Below are positions 1-21,519 of a DNA stretch of 64,000 bases, piece after piece. This DNA comes from Volvox africanus (lineage: Eukaryota > Chlorophyta > Chlorophyceae > Chlamydomonadales > Volvocaceae): assembly GCA_030268105.1 (NCBI GenBank), contig BSDZ01000032.1:806001-870000 (forward strand), in the 5' to 3' direction. Each line of letters opens with the position of its first letter. Position 1 is the first letter of the stretch. Both the position numbers and the translations under genes were made by a program. The notes under the pieces were generated by a model. The model did not search any database. It had not been told where the DNA came from and saw only the letters and a list, made by a program, of their open reading frames with translations.

Positions 1-3000
1 GAGAAGCTGTCGGCTTTGGAGCTTCTCCGCCGTGAGAATGAGCTGCTGCGACAAACCCTTGATGTCGCAAACGTCCCCATCGACCGCGTTGTGGAACAGA
101 CCACCACAGCGACTTTCCAGGGCGAACCAGTTCGCGAGCAGGTGCTGGATACTGCAACTGGTGTCCAGCTGAGCTTACTCGATGAACTTGGCGGTGTGGG
201 AGTCACGCTGGAGCGTCCTGAAGACTACTGGAGCCCATGTATTGATGTTCCAGATAATATGGAATATGTGGATGAGTATGGGCCCATATCATCTATTCCT
301 AACCACGATGGCACGATGTGCTTCAAGTGGGACAACACGCTTTGGTCAGCCGCCGAGCATTTTAAGGTTAGAATAAATTTTTATTTATTTTTAACAACTG
401 ACTTTAACGATTGCGCATGTCCTCGGGCCTCGTTGGACCCGTTTATGGCAACGCCATATGCTGAGCACACCGGCTGACACATGTACCGATGCAGTACCGA
501 TGGAACGTGTTCAAGAACATCCGCAGTGCGATCGATCAGAATGAAGGAGGCTTCGAGAAGTTCTCCCAGGGTGCGCCTTGGGAAAATGTCGGAACCCTGC
601 GACTGTTGACCCGTCCTTCATAACATGAAGTATGCGCAATATCGCAATTTGTAGCAAGTTACCTGATATCTAAACGGCCTGTTGTCTCGAGTGTATGCCA
701 CGATCCAGACGGCATGGATGAGGTTCAGTTGTACCAGTACGGTGTTTGCATGTGTAGCAGGCAGTGTTGCGATAAATGCTCCCTCTTTCGTCGTCTTTCT
801 TTTTATCTCTCATGCTATGATGCGGATTTTTTAATTTCAGGTTACAAGTACTACGGATTCAACCGGGGTGAGTGCAACGGCCAGACCGGGATTTGGTACC
901 GCGAGTGGGCACCTGGCGCCAAGGTACGGCAGGTCTTTCCGGTTTCCAGAGCGTGTTGCTTCATAGGGGGGGGAGATGCGGACCGAAGTCAATTTGAAGG
1001 CGTGCAAAAAACTACACTGTTCTATTCTAAGGTCAACGTCCTGGTGATTGTGTGAAGCCTTAAGCCGCGGTTAGCAGGATCGTGAGCGGAGCTGGGCGGA
1101 TTTGGGCTGGTGCTGACCGGTAGTTGAGGGATCCAAATGGATCCAAGAATGGGGAACTTCAGCAATATTAATAAGCCAGGCACATTCTTAGCTACACCCT
1201 ATATAGGCACACTTTTATTCCCCACGCACCATCCTAGGCGTGTCCTTAGGGCCGACAAAATATGCACAATTTGATTCTCTTGCCACGCTGCCAGTTGAGG
1301 GGCAGCTCAGCAGAGTCCAGGGGTATCTGTGTGTGAGAGAGGGGGATAAGACGAATAAACAAGACATGATACCGCTGTAGAGGCAGCTGTAAAGTATCTG
1401 ACTAACCGCGATAGTTGAGGATGACGTCTAGTTCCGTCCAAGGTAGAGAAGGTGAAAACGTTGTAACATAAATTTGTAGCCGCCAAAGCCGCAAATAGAG
1501 GCCAGAATTAAGGAAATAGAATCCGTGATAAGATTTAGTAGTAGCCTTGCTGCTGGTGGTAGCGAATGGGTACTGCGTAAGAATTGTTGGGTTCTGAAGT
1601 CGGAACAGTCAAATCTGATAGGTGACCGCTGACATGCGCGTGTATCTCCTGACCCCCTTTCTTATAAGCATAGTGCCCTAACACCATCGACCAGCCCACC
1701 AAACCAGCCCGGGCTACCCTGAAGACCGCGTGCGCACCAACGAAACTATTCACAGTATCACACGAACTGATCTGGGACAGCGTCGGAGGCTACCCCCCGG
1801 GATAGGAGGGCTTTTCTTCGCCCGTGGCCACTACCTGGCAGTCCCTATTTACTTCTCCTGTATTTCGGGGCACCCTCATCCGTTCACCCCTTGGGATGTT
1901 GACTGCTCCGATATCAGTGATTTTCCCGGTAGGTGGTTCAGCACCCTCCACCACCATCCAGTGGAATCTGCCGGAAGTTTACTAACGGCGGCCTCAACTC
2001 AGCTATCTGTGTTCGCACGCACCTATCAGTACCTGGTTGTGAGTTCCGCTACCTATGTGATATCCTGGTGAATCCTGATCCTCACATTTTTCTTCGTTTG
2101 TTCCCCCACCTCTCCTTTTCTATTCGCGTTCCCCTCCTCGTCATTCAGGCCCTGGCCCTTGTGGGTGAATTCAACAACTGGACCCCTGCTGACACCCACT
2201 GGGCATTCAAGAACCAGTTTGGGACGTGGGAGTTGTTTTTGCCGGATAACCCGGACGGCACGTCAGCAATCCCGCATCGGTAAGGAAGTGGCTGGAGGAT
2301 GAAAGATGACTTCGGGAAACGCAGGATGGCGCTGATGGAAGGGCGATTTGGTTCAGGGTTACAGGGACGATACAATCACGAAATTCACTACAGGGCCACT
2401 ACAGGGCAGCACGGTATGTAGGACACGAAGCCGGTAATAGCCCTCATAATTTCGAGGGGACTGGAACAGGGAAGGATGGGGGGGGGTGCAAAGAGCTGTT
2501 TTCCCTAGTTCGAGACACTATTACGATTATTTCAACCTGCTTCTGTTGGCTCGTACACGTGTATTTACTGCGCAGGACGAAAGTGAAGTGCCGGCTGGAG
2601 ACATCGGACGGTCACTGGGTAGACAAGATTCCTGCATGGATTAAGTGGGCGACGCAGGAATGGAACGAAATTCTCTTCAATGGTAAGCAAGCTCAAGGGC
2701 AGTGTCTTTCAGGGCTCTTTTGCTTTCGGAGGGTGTCAGAAATAGGTTTCGGGGGCTTCGTTATAAATTGACCTGACCTTCGCTCTGTTTTGAACGTCAT
2801 AGGGCACCCATTCCGTGGACGCTCCTAAGAAAGCCTGCAGAGGGGCATTTGTGCCATTTACTAACATTTAATGATTATAATACACACCGTATGCCCATCC
2901 GCAGGCATTTATTGGGAGCCCCCGGAGAAGGGCGCTCCAGGGGAGATTTTACCGGATAAGTCGTACACCTTTAAGTACCCCCGGCCACCCAGGCAAGTGT

Positions 3001-6000
3001 TCTTTTCCCCTTTATGATGGGGCGTGCGGGATCTGGGGTAGAAAGCTGGTTTTTGCGGTTATCTTCCTCGCCTTTCCCGACCCTTTGCCACCCTCTGCCG
3101 TCGCACTGACGTTCGCGTCCTCGTCGCCCTCCATAGGCCGCGGGCACTGCGCATTTACGAATGCCACGTGGGTATGAGCAGCCAAGAGCCCAAAGTGAAC
3201 AGCTACTTAGAGTTCCGCAAAGACGTACTACCCCGCATCCGGGCGCTAGGCTACAACGCAATTCAGATCATGGCTATCCAGGAGCACAGCTACTACGGCT
3301 CCTTCGGGTACCACGTTACCAACTTCTTCGGGGTGGGTAGGGCCTTTTAGCAGGGATGTAGGTTTATAAGAGCTCACGCAAACCCAAAGAGACCGAGACA
3401 CGTGCCCATTACATGAAAAGGGCAGGAAAGGGGGAAAGGAGGGAATCGGACTCAGGAATCCGCTCGCACTGCACCTAGATCTGGTTGAGATCCGCACCCG
3501 GGTTGGGACCGCCGCCTCCGTAATGTCACATGTCCAATACTGTACTGCACGATTTCTATTCTTTCGAGCCTCGTCTGTGCGCATCCCACTTTCGACAGGT
3601 GAGCAGCCGCTGCGGCACTCCGGATGAGCTCAAGGCGCTGGTTGATGAGGCGCACCGCATGGGCCTGGTGGTGGGTCCTGTGGGGGGAGGTCGGACTGGA
3701 GACGATTCCGCAGGAAGGAGTCAGGTTTGCAGACTGGGCTTACTCAGGGCCTTATACCTAAAACGGATAAACACTGGCGTACTGAATGGAGTACATTAGG
3801 TACTCCATTCGCGGTTCTGTTCCTGGCGTAAAGAAATGTGATAGGGCTAATTACATATAACTTCATCACACCCGCCCCCGCTGGTGCGCCGGTTGTTCCC
3901 GTCATTTCGTGTCCTCGTTGCTGCAGGTGCTGATGGACATTGTTCACAGCCACGCTTCAAAGAACACAAACGATGGTATCAACATGTTCGACGGTACCGA
4001 CGGCATGTACTTCCACGGGGGCCCGCGGGGCAACCACTGGATGTGGGACAGCCGCTGCTTCAACTACGGTATGTGGATCGGGGTGGGTTGGAGAAAAATG
4101 TTTGCGGGGATCACAGAGATCCGCCCCCGGATAGGGATGATGGGACGAACACAGAAAGATGAAACTAGGGAGCCAATAAACAACAATGCTGTGCGTAGTC
4201 CATCTTGCTGCGTCCTTGTCCTTTCGCAAAGGTTGTGTGTCGGCCTGGATTCCCAAGTGCCCTCTTGCACGCTTTGCCTGCCGGTCAGATGTTCAAATTT
4301 GGTAACTGCTTATTTGCCCACTCGCCTGCTTGCTTGCATGGTGTCCCAATTAGGCAACTGGGAGACCCTTCGGTTCCTGCTGTCAAACGCGCGGTGGTGG
4401 ATGGACGAGTACAAGTTCGACGGTTATCGCTTTGACGGCGTTACGTCCATGATGTACCATCACCATGGCCTATCGTACACTTTCACGGGTACGCACGTAT
4501 TGTATCGTACTGCGTTACTGTACCTCATCTCAGGGTGGCGCATAGTCGCGAGGTGTATACCCCATCAGCACCTCTCACCTCGATGCTTGTTTCCCTCATT
4601 CACCACACTATGCATCCCGCAATTAAATTGCCTCACTAATTTGCCTCACCCATGTCGTGTTTTTTGTTTCAATTCCACCCCTTCTGACGGACCAGGCAAC
4701 TATGGAGAGTACTTTGGCATGAACACGGATGTTGACGCGGTGGTGTACCTTATGCTGGTCAACAACCTGCTGCATGACCTCTTCCCCAACTGCATCTCCA
4801 TTGGCGAGGACGTTTCGGGGATGCCGTCCTTCTGCCGGCCATGGTCAGTGTACTCTGTATCAATATGTCCTCCTCCGTCTTTCCCTGTCCCTCCGCCTCT
4901 CTCGACGATCCCACTACTAATCATAATAAGCAATGAGTAAACGCGGAAAAACGTAACCGGGTAAAGTCAATCCCTACGTGGAAAATCCAATGGGGCTGGG
5001 AATGGCGAAAGAAGGGGTTCTAATTTTGGTTCTTGCCGTAAGACATCGAATTTATGCCGATATGTCGCAACCATGCCGGCCTGTCCGGGTGTTGACCCCA
5101 GGCAGGTTGAAAGTCTGAAAGAGCTTTGTGCGATACCTAATCCGGCCGGGTGAGGATAAGGCTCCCGGGTCAGCTGTATCTGCAACTGATAGCACACGCT
5201 GTAGTGCCCAGAGTGGCACACGCTTGTCATATGCCATACTTCTTGACTTGCCCCGCTTCGATGTTGCCGACGCCCCTACTGCGGGGGATTGTTTTGTGGC
5301 TGCTGGCTCGGGGCTGACATGCAGGCAGGAGGGCGGTGTGGGGTTTGACTACCGCCTCCAGATGGCGATTGCGGACAAGTGGATCGAGGTTATGAAGCTG
5401 CACAACGACTTCGCTTGGAACATGGGCAACATCATACATACGCTCACCAACCGTCGGTGAGAACGAGAGGCGCAGGCCTTCAGTATTCTCTTGGCAATAG
5501 CGAGAAGAGGAGGATATAAAGCGCATGTGGGATGGGTGGTGTGGCGCTCCTGTTTTAAGGTTGCTTTGTGACTTCCTTGTAGAAATGTAGCCCTTACTCC
5601 CGTTGCGTTTTCCGCCGCCTGCACTTGCGCCATTGTCTCCACGTGGGATTTCCACGTGGGATCTTCCCCGCCATCTAGGTACGCTGAGGCGTGTGTAGGG
5701 TACGCTGAAAGTCACGATCAGGCGCTTGTCGGCGATAAGACCATCGCCTTCTGGCTCATGGACAAGGACATGTACGATTACATGGTGCGGTGAATCGGAC
5801 TTTATTGTGGTGATATGGGGTGGGGCGGGGGCGGGGATTGCACTGGGGTGAACCGGGGTGCAAAATGTGTTTGGGACTGCGAGGCAGGGCGGGGTTGCCG
5901 GATTAAGAGTGAGTTTTCACAATGAGTGTCGCAACGCCGCATTTTTAGTTGTAACTAAAATTGCTGCTTTCTGGCATTCGGAGAGGTCCTAGCGCTGTAA

Positions 6001-8332
6001 TGCGTGATTCCCTTTTCCTAGAGTCTCCTCTTGGGATTGATGCCGTTATCGTCATCCGGAGAGGAATCCCCTGGGCCTATCCCTCATCCTCTTGCTGTAC
6101 ACCCGTAATGCCCTCTCCTTCAGCGGGTCTCTGATGCTGTTCCTTACCGCACGGCACACTCACGCCGGCGCCTTCCTGCCTACCTGCAGGCAGTTCCGGG
6201 TATGGGCCCGCAGTCCCTGATTGTGGACCGTGGCATTGCCTTGCATAAGATGATCCGCCTGATCACGATCGCCCTGGGCGGAGAGTCCTACCTCAACTTC
6301 ATGGGTGAGAAGGGGAAGGTGGGGAGCAGGCAGAAAAAGGGGGGCGGCTTGTCGTCGGCGTATGCCTCGTTGAGACGGATGGGGGGGGAGGGGAGGAATG
6401 CCATACAGTGGAAAAGGAGTTGATTACGTGTTCTCCGTCTTTAGCCATGTCCCAAGGCCAGAACTCCAATTGTGCTTCTTTGCCATTTCATTTTGACGTT
6501 CCTAACTCGCGTGCATTCCGGGGTTTTTTCAACGTATGTCTAGGCAACGAGTTCGGCCACCCGGAGTGGATCGACTTCCCTAGGGTTGACAGCTATGACC
6601 CCTCCACCGGCCGGTTCGTGCCAGGTGAGTTAGGGCCAGGGAGGGGCTCTCCGTTGCCCGAAGTCTGGTATTTTTTACCATCTGCCGAGCATTTCTGCTG
6701 ATGGGACTCACCCCCTTTGCGGGAGACTCCCACAAGGGGGAAGTAATTGAAACAGTGGAGTAAACTGCAAGTCGGTACCGGACTTGAGGGAGGGACTGCT
6801 GGGATAGAGAGATGGCAACGGGGTTAAACGTCAGTAGATCGAGGGAGGGAGGCTTTGTGGGGTTCCGGTATTTTGATGATACCTATGGAAATCGGAAGGC
6901 TATCCACATATTCCTACTCTTTGGCCGCCCCTGCTTATGAATGCATGTACAGGCTGGATGTGTTTGTCCACGGATGTGTTCTTCCGTTGATTCCTCCCTC
7001 GCCTTCGCTTTGGTGACCGGGGTTTTTGCATTTCATATCCTTATGACTCTTGACCATCCTTTCCATCCTTGACCCCGTCTCGGCCCCCCTAACAGGCAAC
7101 GGTGGCTCTCTGCACCTGTGCCGTCGGCGCTGGGACCTCGCCGACTCGGACATCCTGAAGTACAAATTCCTCAACGCCTTCGACCGGGCCATGTGCCACT
7201 TGGATAAGGTGGGCCCGTGCATCTAACTGCTGGCATGCTGTAGGAGATTCCTTGTCAATGCTCTGCCTGCAGAACACAACCCAACGATTATAATCATATT
7301 AGCAGGCAGGAACTGACCCGAACGTAGTACCTCCCCGTGGTACGACCCCCCTTCCTATTGTTCATCACCCCATGCCTTCACCCTGCGGCCCTTAACACCC
7401 TGCGTCGTCGGGCCCACCCTCCCTTGGACTTTCCCCTCGCACGTATGGATATGAAGTGTAAGGAAGCACTGCAAGGTAGACCAAGCATGTTGCCTAGCAG
7501 TAACATGTTCACTATTAGGCAATGATAAGCATGTTACTGCTAGGTGCAGCAGATCTAGATAGGATCGCCAACAATCATACGGCAGCTATTCAAGATTTCT
7601 CTACGGGGCATCTCAGAGAAGCGTAGCTACGTAGGGATGTGTACTGGGTGTGTACGACCCCCTTCTAGTTGCCTGCTTGCTGTACGCCTCAAGACTTCCA
7701 CATTCGCAAGTCACGGTCTGCCTTTTGCCTTACATGGTCTCTTTTGCATGTCTCCGTGTGCAGGCGTTCGGCTACACGTGCGCACCCAACACGTACGTGA
7801 GCCGCAAGGACGAGGGCGACAAGCTTATTGTGTTCGAGCGCGGCGACTTGGTATTTGTCTTCAACTTCCACCCCACACAGTCCTTCATGGACTACCGTGT
7901 GGGTTGCCGCGAGCCAGGGCCTTACAAGGTTAGTTGATGCGGTCTAAGGGTTGTTGTGGTTCCTCCTCGGCCTTCATGGTCTTACAACCTACTGGCCCCT
8001 GCTGCATATTGCCTGTCCTATCTCCTTCCTCCCGCCGCCCCTTGCATCCGATCCACACTGGCGTTCACTTCCTTTCCCGCACACAGCTTGTTCTCTCGAG
8101 CGACGAGGAGGTGTTCGGCGGCTATCGCAACATCACCAAGGAGACGGACGCGACCTTCCAAACCAATTCCGGCAACTACGACAACCGGCCACACTCCTTC
8201 CAGGTCTATGCTCCCGCGCGCACCTGCGCAGTGTACGCGCCAGCTGCCTGGGCGGATAAGGACGCGGACCGTAAGCCTCACGGCATTCCTGGCCTGGCCA
8301 TCAAGGAGCTGGGCCCTTACTTCGCTAGATAA
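1..8332 (+). CDS. SBE: 1,4-alpha-glucan (starch) branching enzyme, 5' end outside window
   Basis: Starch branching enzyme (GH13 subfamily 8) cleaves alpha-1,4 glucan and rejoins it by alpha-1,6 links during chloroplast starch synthesis. The 18 visible exons are <1-366, 495-570, 841-923, 2149-2279, 2576-2682, 2905-2992, 3137-3332, 3599-3670, 3927-4068, 4354-4488, 4696-4843, 5325-5456, 5679-5784, 6190-6304, 6544-6624, 7096-7208, 7764-7928 and 8087-8332, giving 833 residues in continuous phase. CBM48-type motifs (REWAPGA, VGEFNNW) are followed by GH13 blocks: [15 protein letters not shown] (Asp nucleophile), GEDVSG (Glu acid/base), SHDQ (third catalytic Asp) and GNEFGHPEW. The C-terminal all-beta domain ends at TAA 8330-8332. 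The transit peptide and first residues lie upstream of the window. Intron 6 starts with GC. Intron 3 carries two dispersed repeats. The product is certain; exact edges of a few exons are inferred. Confidence 0.96.
1325..1745 (+). repeat. dispersed repeat family C, copy 1
   Basis: This stretch in starch branching enzyme intron 3 is colinear with 50455-50885, with blocks such as GACTAACCG, GCCGCCAA, GCTGCTGG, CATGCGCGTG and CCCGGGCTA in the same order. Similarity is roughly 70 percent by eye with small indels. A shorter related block lies at about 16537-16640. No coding capacity is evident. It is probably a degraded transposable element; edges are approximate. Confidence 0.5.
1800..1975 (+). 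repeat. dispersed repeat family A, copy 1 (truncated, diverged)
   Basis: This copy matches 33427-33687 and the reverse complement of 28362-28622 over about 175 bp, for example GGGCACCCTCATCCGTTCA and GATATCAGTGATTTTCCCGG. It is missing both ends of the 261-bp unit and has several substitutions and a small deletion. It lies in starch branching enzyme intron 3, just downstream of a family C copy. Confidence 0.85.
3784..3810. repeat. short perfect inverted repeat (hairpin) in an intron
   Basis: Arms GAATGGAGTAC and GTACTCCATTC flank the loop ATTAG. The arms are 11 nt and perfectly complementary. It lies in starch branching enzyme intron 8, well away from the splice sites. Function unknown. Confidence 0.7.
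7493..7544. repeat. foldback element with 15-nt perfect inverted arms
   Basis: CCTAGCAGTAACATG at 7493-7507 is the exact reverse complement of CATGTTACTGCTAGG at 7530-7544. The interior holds a second nested pair, TTGCCTA/TAGGCAA. It lies in starch branching enzyme intron 16. It may be a tiny MITE or a relic of one; no target-site duplication could be fixed by eye. Confidence 0.6.
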
Positions 8333-8510
8333 AAGAATGACCTGCTCGTCGTCGCCTTCGCCCTCAAACAGAGTCTTGGCCTTTAATGGATTTTGGTAGC
8401 GACCACGAGTGTTTTGCACCGATTTTGGGGATGCGGAGCGAGTTTTGGGTACCGGAAGTAAATTATGCTTTGCCCTTGATAGGTATAGGGACGCTCTTCT
8501 TCGCGAGGGG

Positions 8511-8515
8511 TGTAA
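8511..8515 (+). terminator. candidate poly(A) signal TGTAA for the starch branching enzyme gene
   Basis: TGTAA, the usual volvocine polyadenylation motif, occurs about 180 nt after the stop codon. Motif and distance are the only evidence. Another TGTAA lies at 10078-10082, so the true cleavage site is open. Confidence 0.35.
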
Positions 8516-11500
8516 CTGAGGATGGGGATTTGCCGCTCTCTGAAGCCCCTATGGCGGTGGTCGGGTCTTTGGGAGGTTCGTGACCTATGGAGCGCACTGA
8601 TGCACGATGACATTCGGTGCATTCGGGCGTCATTGTGTCGTTATCGTGCTACGTATGTATGTAGCAAGCCAGGACAATCAGGCAGGAATGTTGGAAGCGA
8701 AGTGAGGTGGAGCGTCTGCGCCCGCTTCTCCCGTATTCACACTCCCTAAGCTCATTTGCAGTTCCGGCGACAACAAAGGACACGTGAACGCTTTTTTTGC
8801 AGCATTGCGATTTGGGGCCATTTGGGGGCATTTTTGGCAGACCCGGTACCGGAACACTGGGAGATGCGAGAATGTGTACGGAGTATGATGGGCTGATGCT
8901 GACTCGGATACGGATGCTGCCAAGTGTCTGCACGGCAACGGATTCGAACAGCCGCACGCTAGTTGTTTAAGGTGCCCCTCCCGCTCAGGCGATCCCCGAC
9001 CCCCTTGACATGACTACCGCTACCTGAGGGGGCGTCTGGTCAGCCGTAGGTGTTGTACGGCGTGTCCTCTTGTTCTTCGTACTCAACAGGATCAAGAGGT
9101 GATGGGCTCCCATGCGGATCCGCCGATGGGCCTTACACCCTCCGTTTCCATAATCAAACGGAATCGAGCTCTTTGTGTAGGCGTTGCATGTTCCGCCTAA
9201 ACAGGCAGGATTTTAACGGTTACTTGCTGATATGGTATGTGTCGGTTGTACGTATGTTGGACTTTCTTCGGTTGGTTGCTTAGGGTTTTGGGATTTAAGG
9301 TGACGCAACGGGCCAACACCAGACCGAGACATGTGCGCATTGTGCAAAGTTGATGCGTACAATGCAGTGCACCACAAGGGCCGTGCTGCCCTATGCCGTG
9401 TTGTGCTGGGATACACACAGATACGGCGGGGGGGGCATGATGCTGCTGCCGCATGCATAAGTGTCAAAGGATGCATGTGTGCATGTACACATGTTTTTCG
9501 TTGTTTCGCCTTTTATCCTTTTTTGATGACGATTAGACACTCCTGTGCCTCCGCGCGCTCTCCCGGTTACAAGGCGTTTCAGCCTTTTGCGCTGCGCTGT
9601 AGGAGCAACGACAAGCCATGTGCTTAGGAGTTCCAGCCAAGAGTGTGCCTTGGCTACTGTCACTGCAAGTGTAGCTGATATGATCTTGGTTGATCTTGCG
9701 ACGTCTCGTCTTGTGTCTATGTGAAAGAGTTTCAAAGGGTGTCGGCTGTAGACCTTGAGGACAGAACCTTCGGTAAGTTAGACTGGCAGTGTCGCCTCTT
9801 GTGTGCTTCATACTTACTACAGATGGTTTCCGAGCTCCCTCATTGAATTGTGAGATTGTGCTTTCTGTTTGAAGAGCAGAGGGGTATTCCATTACGGCAG
9901 GAATCGTGTTTAAAGAAATGGTTTGCATACCGTACAGTGGGGCCCTGTACGACATAAAGAGTATCTTAAGCTAATGGCCGCGCTGCATCTGTCACTTAAG
10001 GTAACTTACGAAGTAAGATAACCTAGAAAGCGCACACACTGTACGACAGCCTGTACGGTGCAGCCCGGTTGTGTTTGTGTAAGGAAGAGGATAAGGGTGA
10101 ATGAATCAATTCAATTCCAAAGCTAATAAAATATAACATGAAATATGCGAAACCCCTGCCCGAACTGCTCTGTCCTGCCCGCCTGCACTAGGCACGAGAA
10201 CGCAATATCTTACAATGCACGTAATTGCAGTTTTTGCTGTAGCAAAACTTCCTGTTAATTGTGCCAACGTGAACTGCCAACTCAGCCAAATGAAATAGGC
10301 ACGCCCGCTCGCCTGGATTGTGACCTCTCCATCTGCAAATGACCAGGGCCCTACCCGGTAATCGCGCGAAAGTTCCTGACGGTCGAACTTTGAGGCTTTT
10401 AGTCAGCTAATAATGGAGGCCGAGAACGCTCCGCGGGTGAGTTGCCGGCGTAAGCAATTCATGCGCAAGCGTGGCATTGAGAAACGATTGTCCCCTGCAT
10501 TTGCTTGCGCGAACCCGCCAAGTTTTCCAGTAATAGACCTTGCTAAAATGGTTATCCTAATCCGTGAGGGGAAAATCCATGCGTCTTACAGGAGGTCTCC
10601 GACATGACCATTCCCACGGGGAGCTTAGACCGCCCATCTGAGTACGTCTCAAAATAGTCACTGTAAGAAGCTTCATTTATACCAGGTAGATATCAGCTAA
10701 TTTGTAGGTGTAAGCGCCATTACATAAGGTGGATAGACAAGGTGGATGATAACGGCACAACCTGGATCAAGCGTGATACAACATGGCGAGGCGCAAACTT
10801 TGCTGCGATAGGGTCTGTTGGTAGTGCTTCTTGTTCTCAGTACGTTATAATCGTAAACGCGACGAGACGTGGCAGCGATGCCCCTACTCCCTATGCCGGC
10901 CCCCTGATTGGTTTGGCACTCCTGCCTGCCAAGACTTAATACTGCTTAGGGCCTATAGCAAAATATTTCAAGTTGTACATGTGGCTGGCCATGACACATT
11001 CTGTTAGAAGCCACCTATCGGGCCGATGCCCATGTCCATCCAAATCCAACCATCCATTATCCCCCTTCACGTGGGAATCAACAGCCCAGAGAGCAATCGC
11101 AGTGCTGGACAGAGACTGCATTCAGCCAGATTCGATACCTCGTGGCCAGGTTATGGGGCCCGAAACCTCCAACCGTCCTGCCATCCACTCATTCCTGATA
11201 TTTTTGAGATGGGACTGGGCGCTGGGAAATCTGGGCCTGTCGAATTCCGCTCCATACCATATTTGTATCTGTGTCACATCTCTCGGCGAAGGTCCAATTG
11301 AAAGATGCCCATATACGGTTCATCCGCAGGATACTGCTCGTAGACATCCTAACCAGGACACTACAGGTAGAACATGCGTATTACCCCGTGTCCTTGCATC
11401 TGCTTGTCTATCCCTCCACAGGTTGACGGTGACCCCGGCCGGCCAAGGGCCTGTTTACATGGCAGCCTAACCAGCACGACGTTCACGTGCCCACGTGGGC

Positions 11501-12454
11501 TGTCACCCACCTCGTGAAACTGCTGTCACCGGCGCATCCGCGAGCCACCTGTAGGTGGTCGCAAGCTGTACGTGTTCTCCTTCCTCGGTATCCTGGGTAT
11601 CTGCCTGCTTGCAAGTTTTGATTGCAGCATCTGCTGGAGAGAACTCGGTGTCTTCGCCCCTGGTAACTTTCGGTGCATCAGCGCACGCCCCATGGGCGCG
11701 CCTCCGCTAGCTGACTCTGCCGTACCAGCCTGCAACCCGCTGCTGTAGCATACTGCCCAATATCCCGGCCGCCAGCTGGATGCACTGCATTGGCCTGGAC
11801 TCGGGTGGGATCCCGACTCGGGATCATCCCACATACTTAGGGACTGAGCAATTCTGAAAGAGAGAAAGCTACGCTTGGAATCAAATATAGTGTGGCTCTT
11901 TGTTGATCCACCAAGTTTTTAATAACTTTTTTGGCCCAAGCATTTAAAGTTCTCGCGTTCCCTCAGATGCAGCCCAGAAGGGAGGTGCTTGGACATCCGT
12001 AATATGCCGGGTTGTCTGCCTCATCCCATGAAACGTATAATGTCCATCTGCGGACACAACCGTCCTTGGGCAACCGCCAACGTAAAGATGATCCCTGTAC
12101 ATGCCAGCGTTGTCAACTAAAGCGACGAGGAATGGCCCGGACAGTCCTTCCACAGCCATCTCTACAGCTCCACGGCCCCGCCACTGCCCACATGGCCCAT
12201 CTCTGTAACTAGGGAAGTCTAACTCCGCAAAGATTTGATCAAAAACGAATCGTGAAAAGGGAGCACGGGACGACGCTTGCGAGGTCACACTCACATCCTG
12301 TCGTCGATTTTATTGCATCCACACGCCTTGGGAGCCCTATGCTAGGCATCTATCCTCTAAGAAACCACCAATCTTTATGCGAAGTCGTGGCAGACGACTT
12401 ACGAAGTTCTTGCAGCAGCCACTTATTCCGCCGCGTTCCTGCTTCGAAGCCATT

Positions 12455-12495
12455 CGCAGTCGCAGTTGTAGTCGCAGTCGCAGTCGCAGTCGCAG
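12455..12495. repeat. (CGCAGT)n hexanucleotide repeat
   Basis: About six to seven copies of CGCAGT with one interruption lie just beyond the SUVH stop codon, so probably in that gene's 3' UTR. Confidence 0.85.
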
Positions 12496-12519
12496 CTCCA
12501 CCCGGCGGCGTCCACGCAA

Positions 12520-21230
<8,711 letters not shown>

Positions 21231-21519
21231 TAGTAATATCACACCTGAACTATTTAGCTATGAATTGCTAGGATGTATGTCACGTGCTAAGGTTACAAGT
21301 TGGGCAATCATGGCTACGTCCAGGGCTCGGGGCTCCGAGACCGTTTCCTTGACTAGGACCTTGACGCATAAAAAATGTTTCAAAGTTATTTGCGTTTCTT
21401 CTCTCAACTCAGACTTATTTTAATCCTTTCATTCCTAGCGTTCAGGTTCACTGTGGCCACGGCCTTGCCCTATCCAGCCTTTGGACACACATATGTATTA
21501 ACTTTAACTTTACATCGTC
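21231..21519. promoter_or_regulatory. putative bidirectional promoter between SUVH and ADA2
   Basis: The proposed ATGs of the minus-strand SUVH gene and the plus-strand ADA2 gene face away from each other across 289 bp. The stretch has no clear TATA box in either direction. Promoter role is inferred from gene arrangement only and depends on both start codons being right. Confidence 0.5.

Larger units (their letters stand above)
8333..12519. other. intergenic / 3' UTR region between convergent genes
   Basis: No conserved protein was recognised in these 4.2 kb between the starch branching enzyme and SUVH stops. The proximal part of each side must be 3' UTR. A small inverted pair GTACAG/CTGTAC occurs near 9933-9951. 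An open frame of about 116 codons on the minus strand at 11944-12294 has a protein-like composition but no family I know. It could be a chance frame in the SUVH 3' UTR or a relic exon. Confidence 0.5.
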
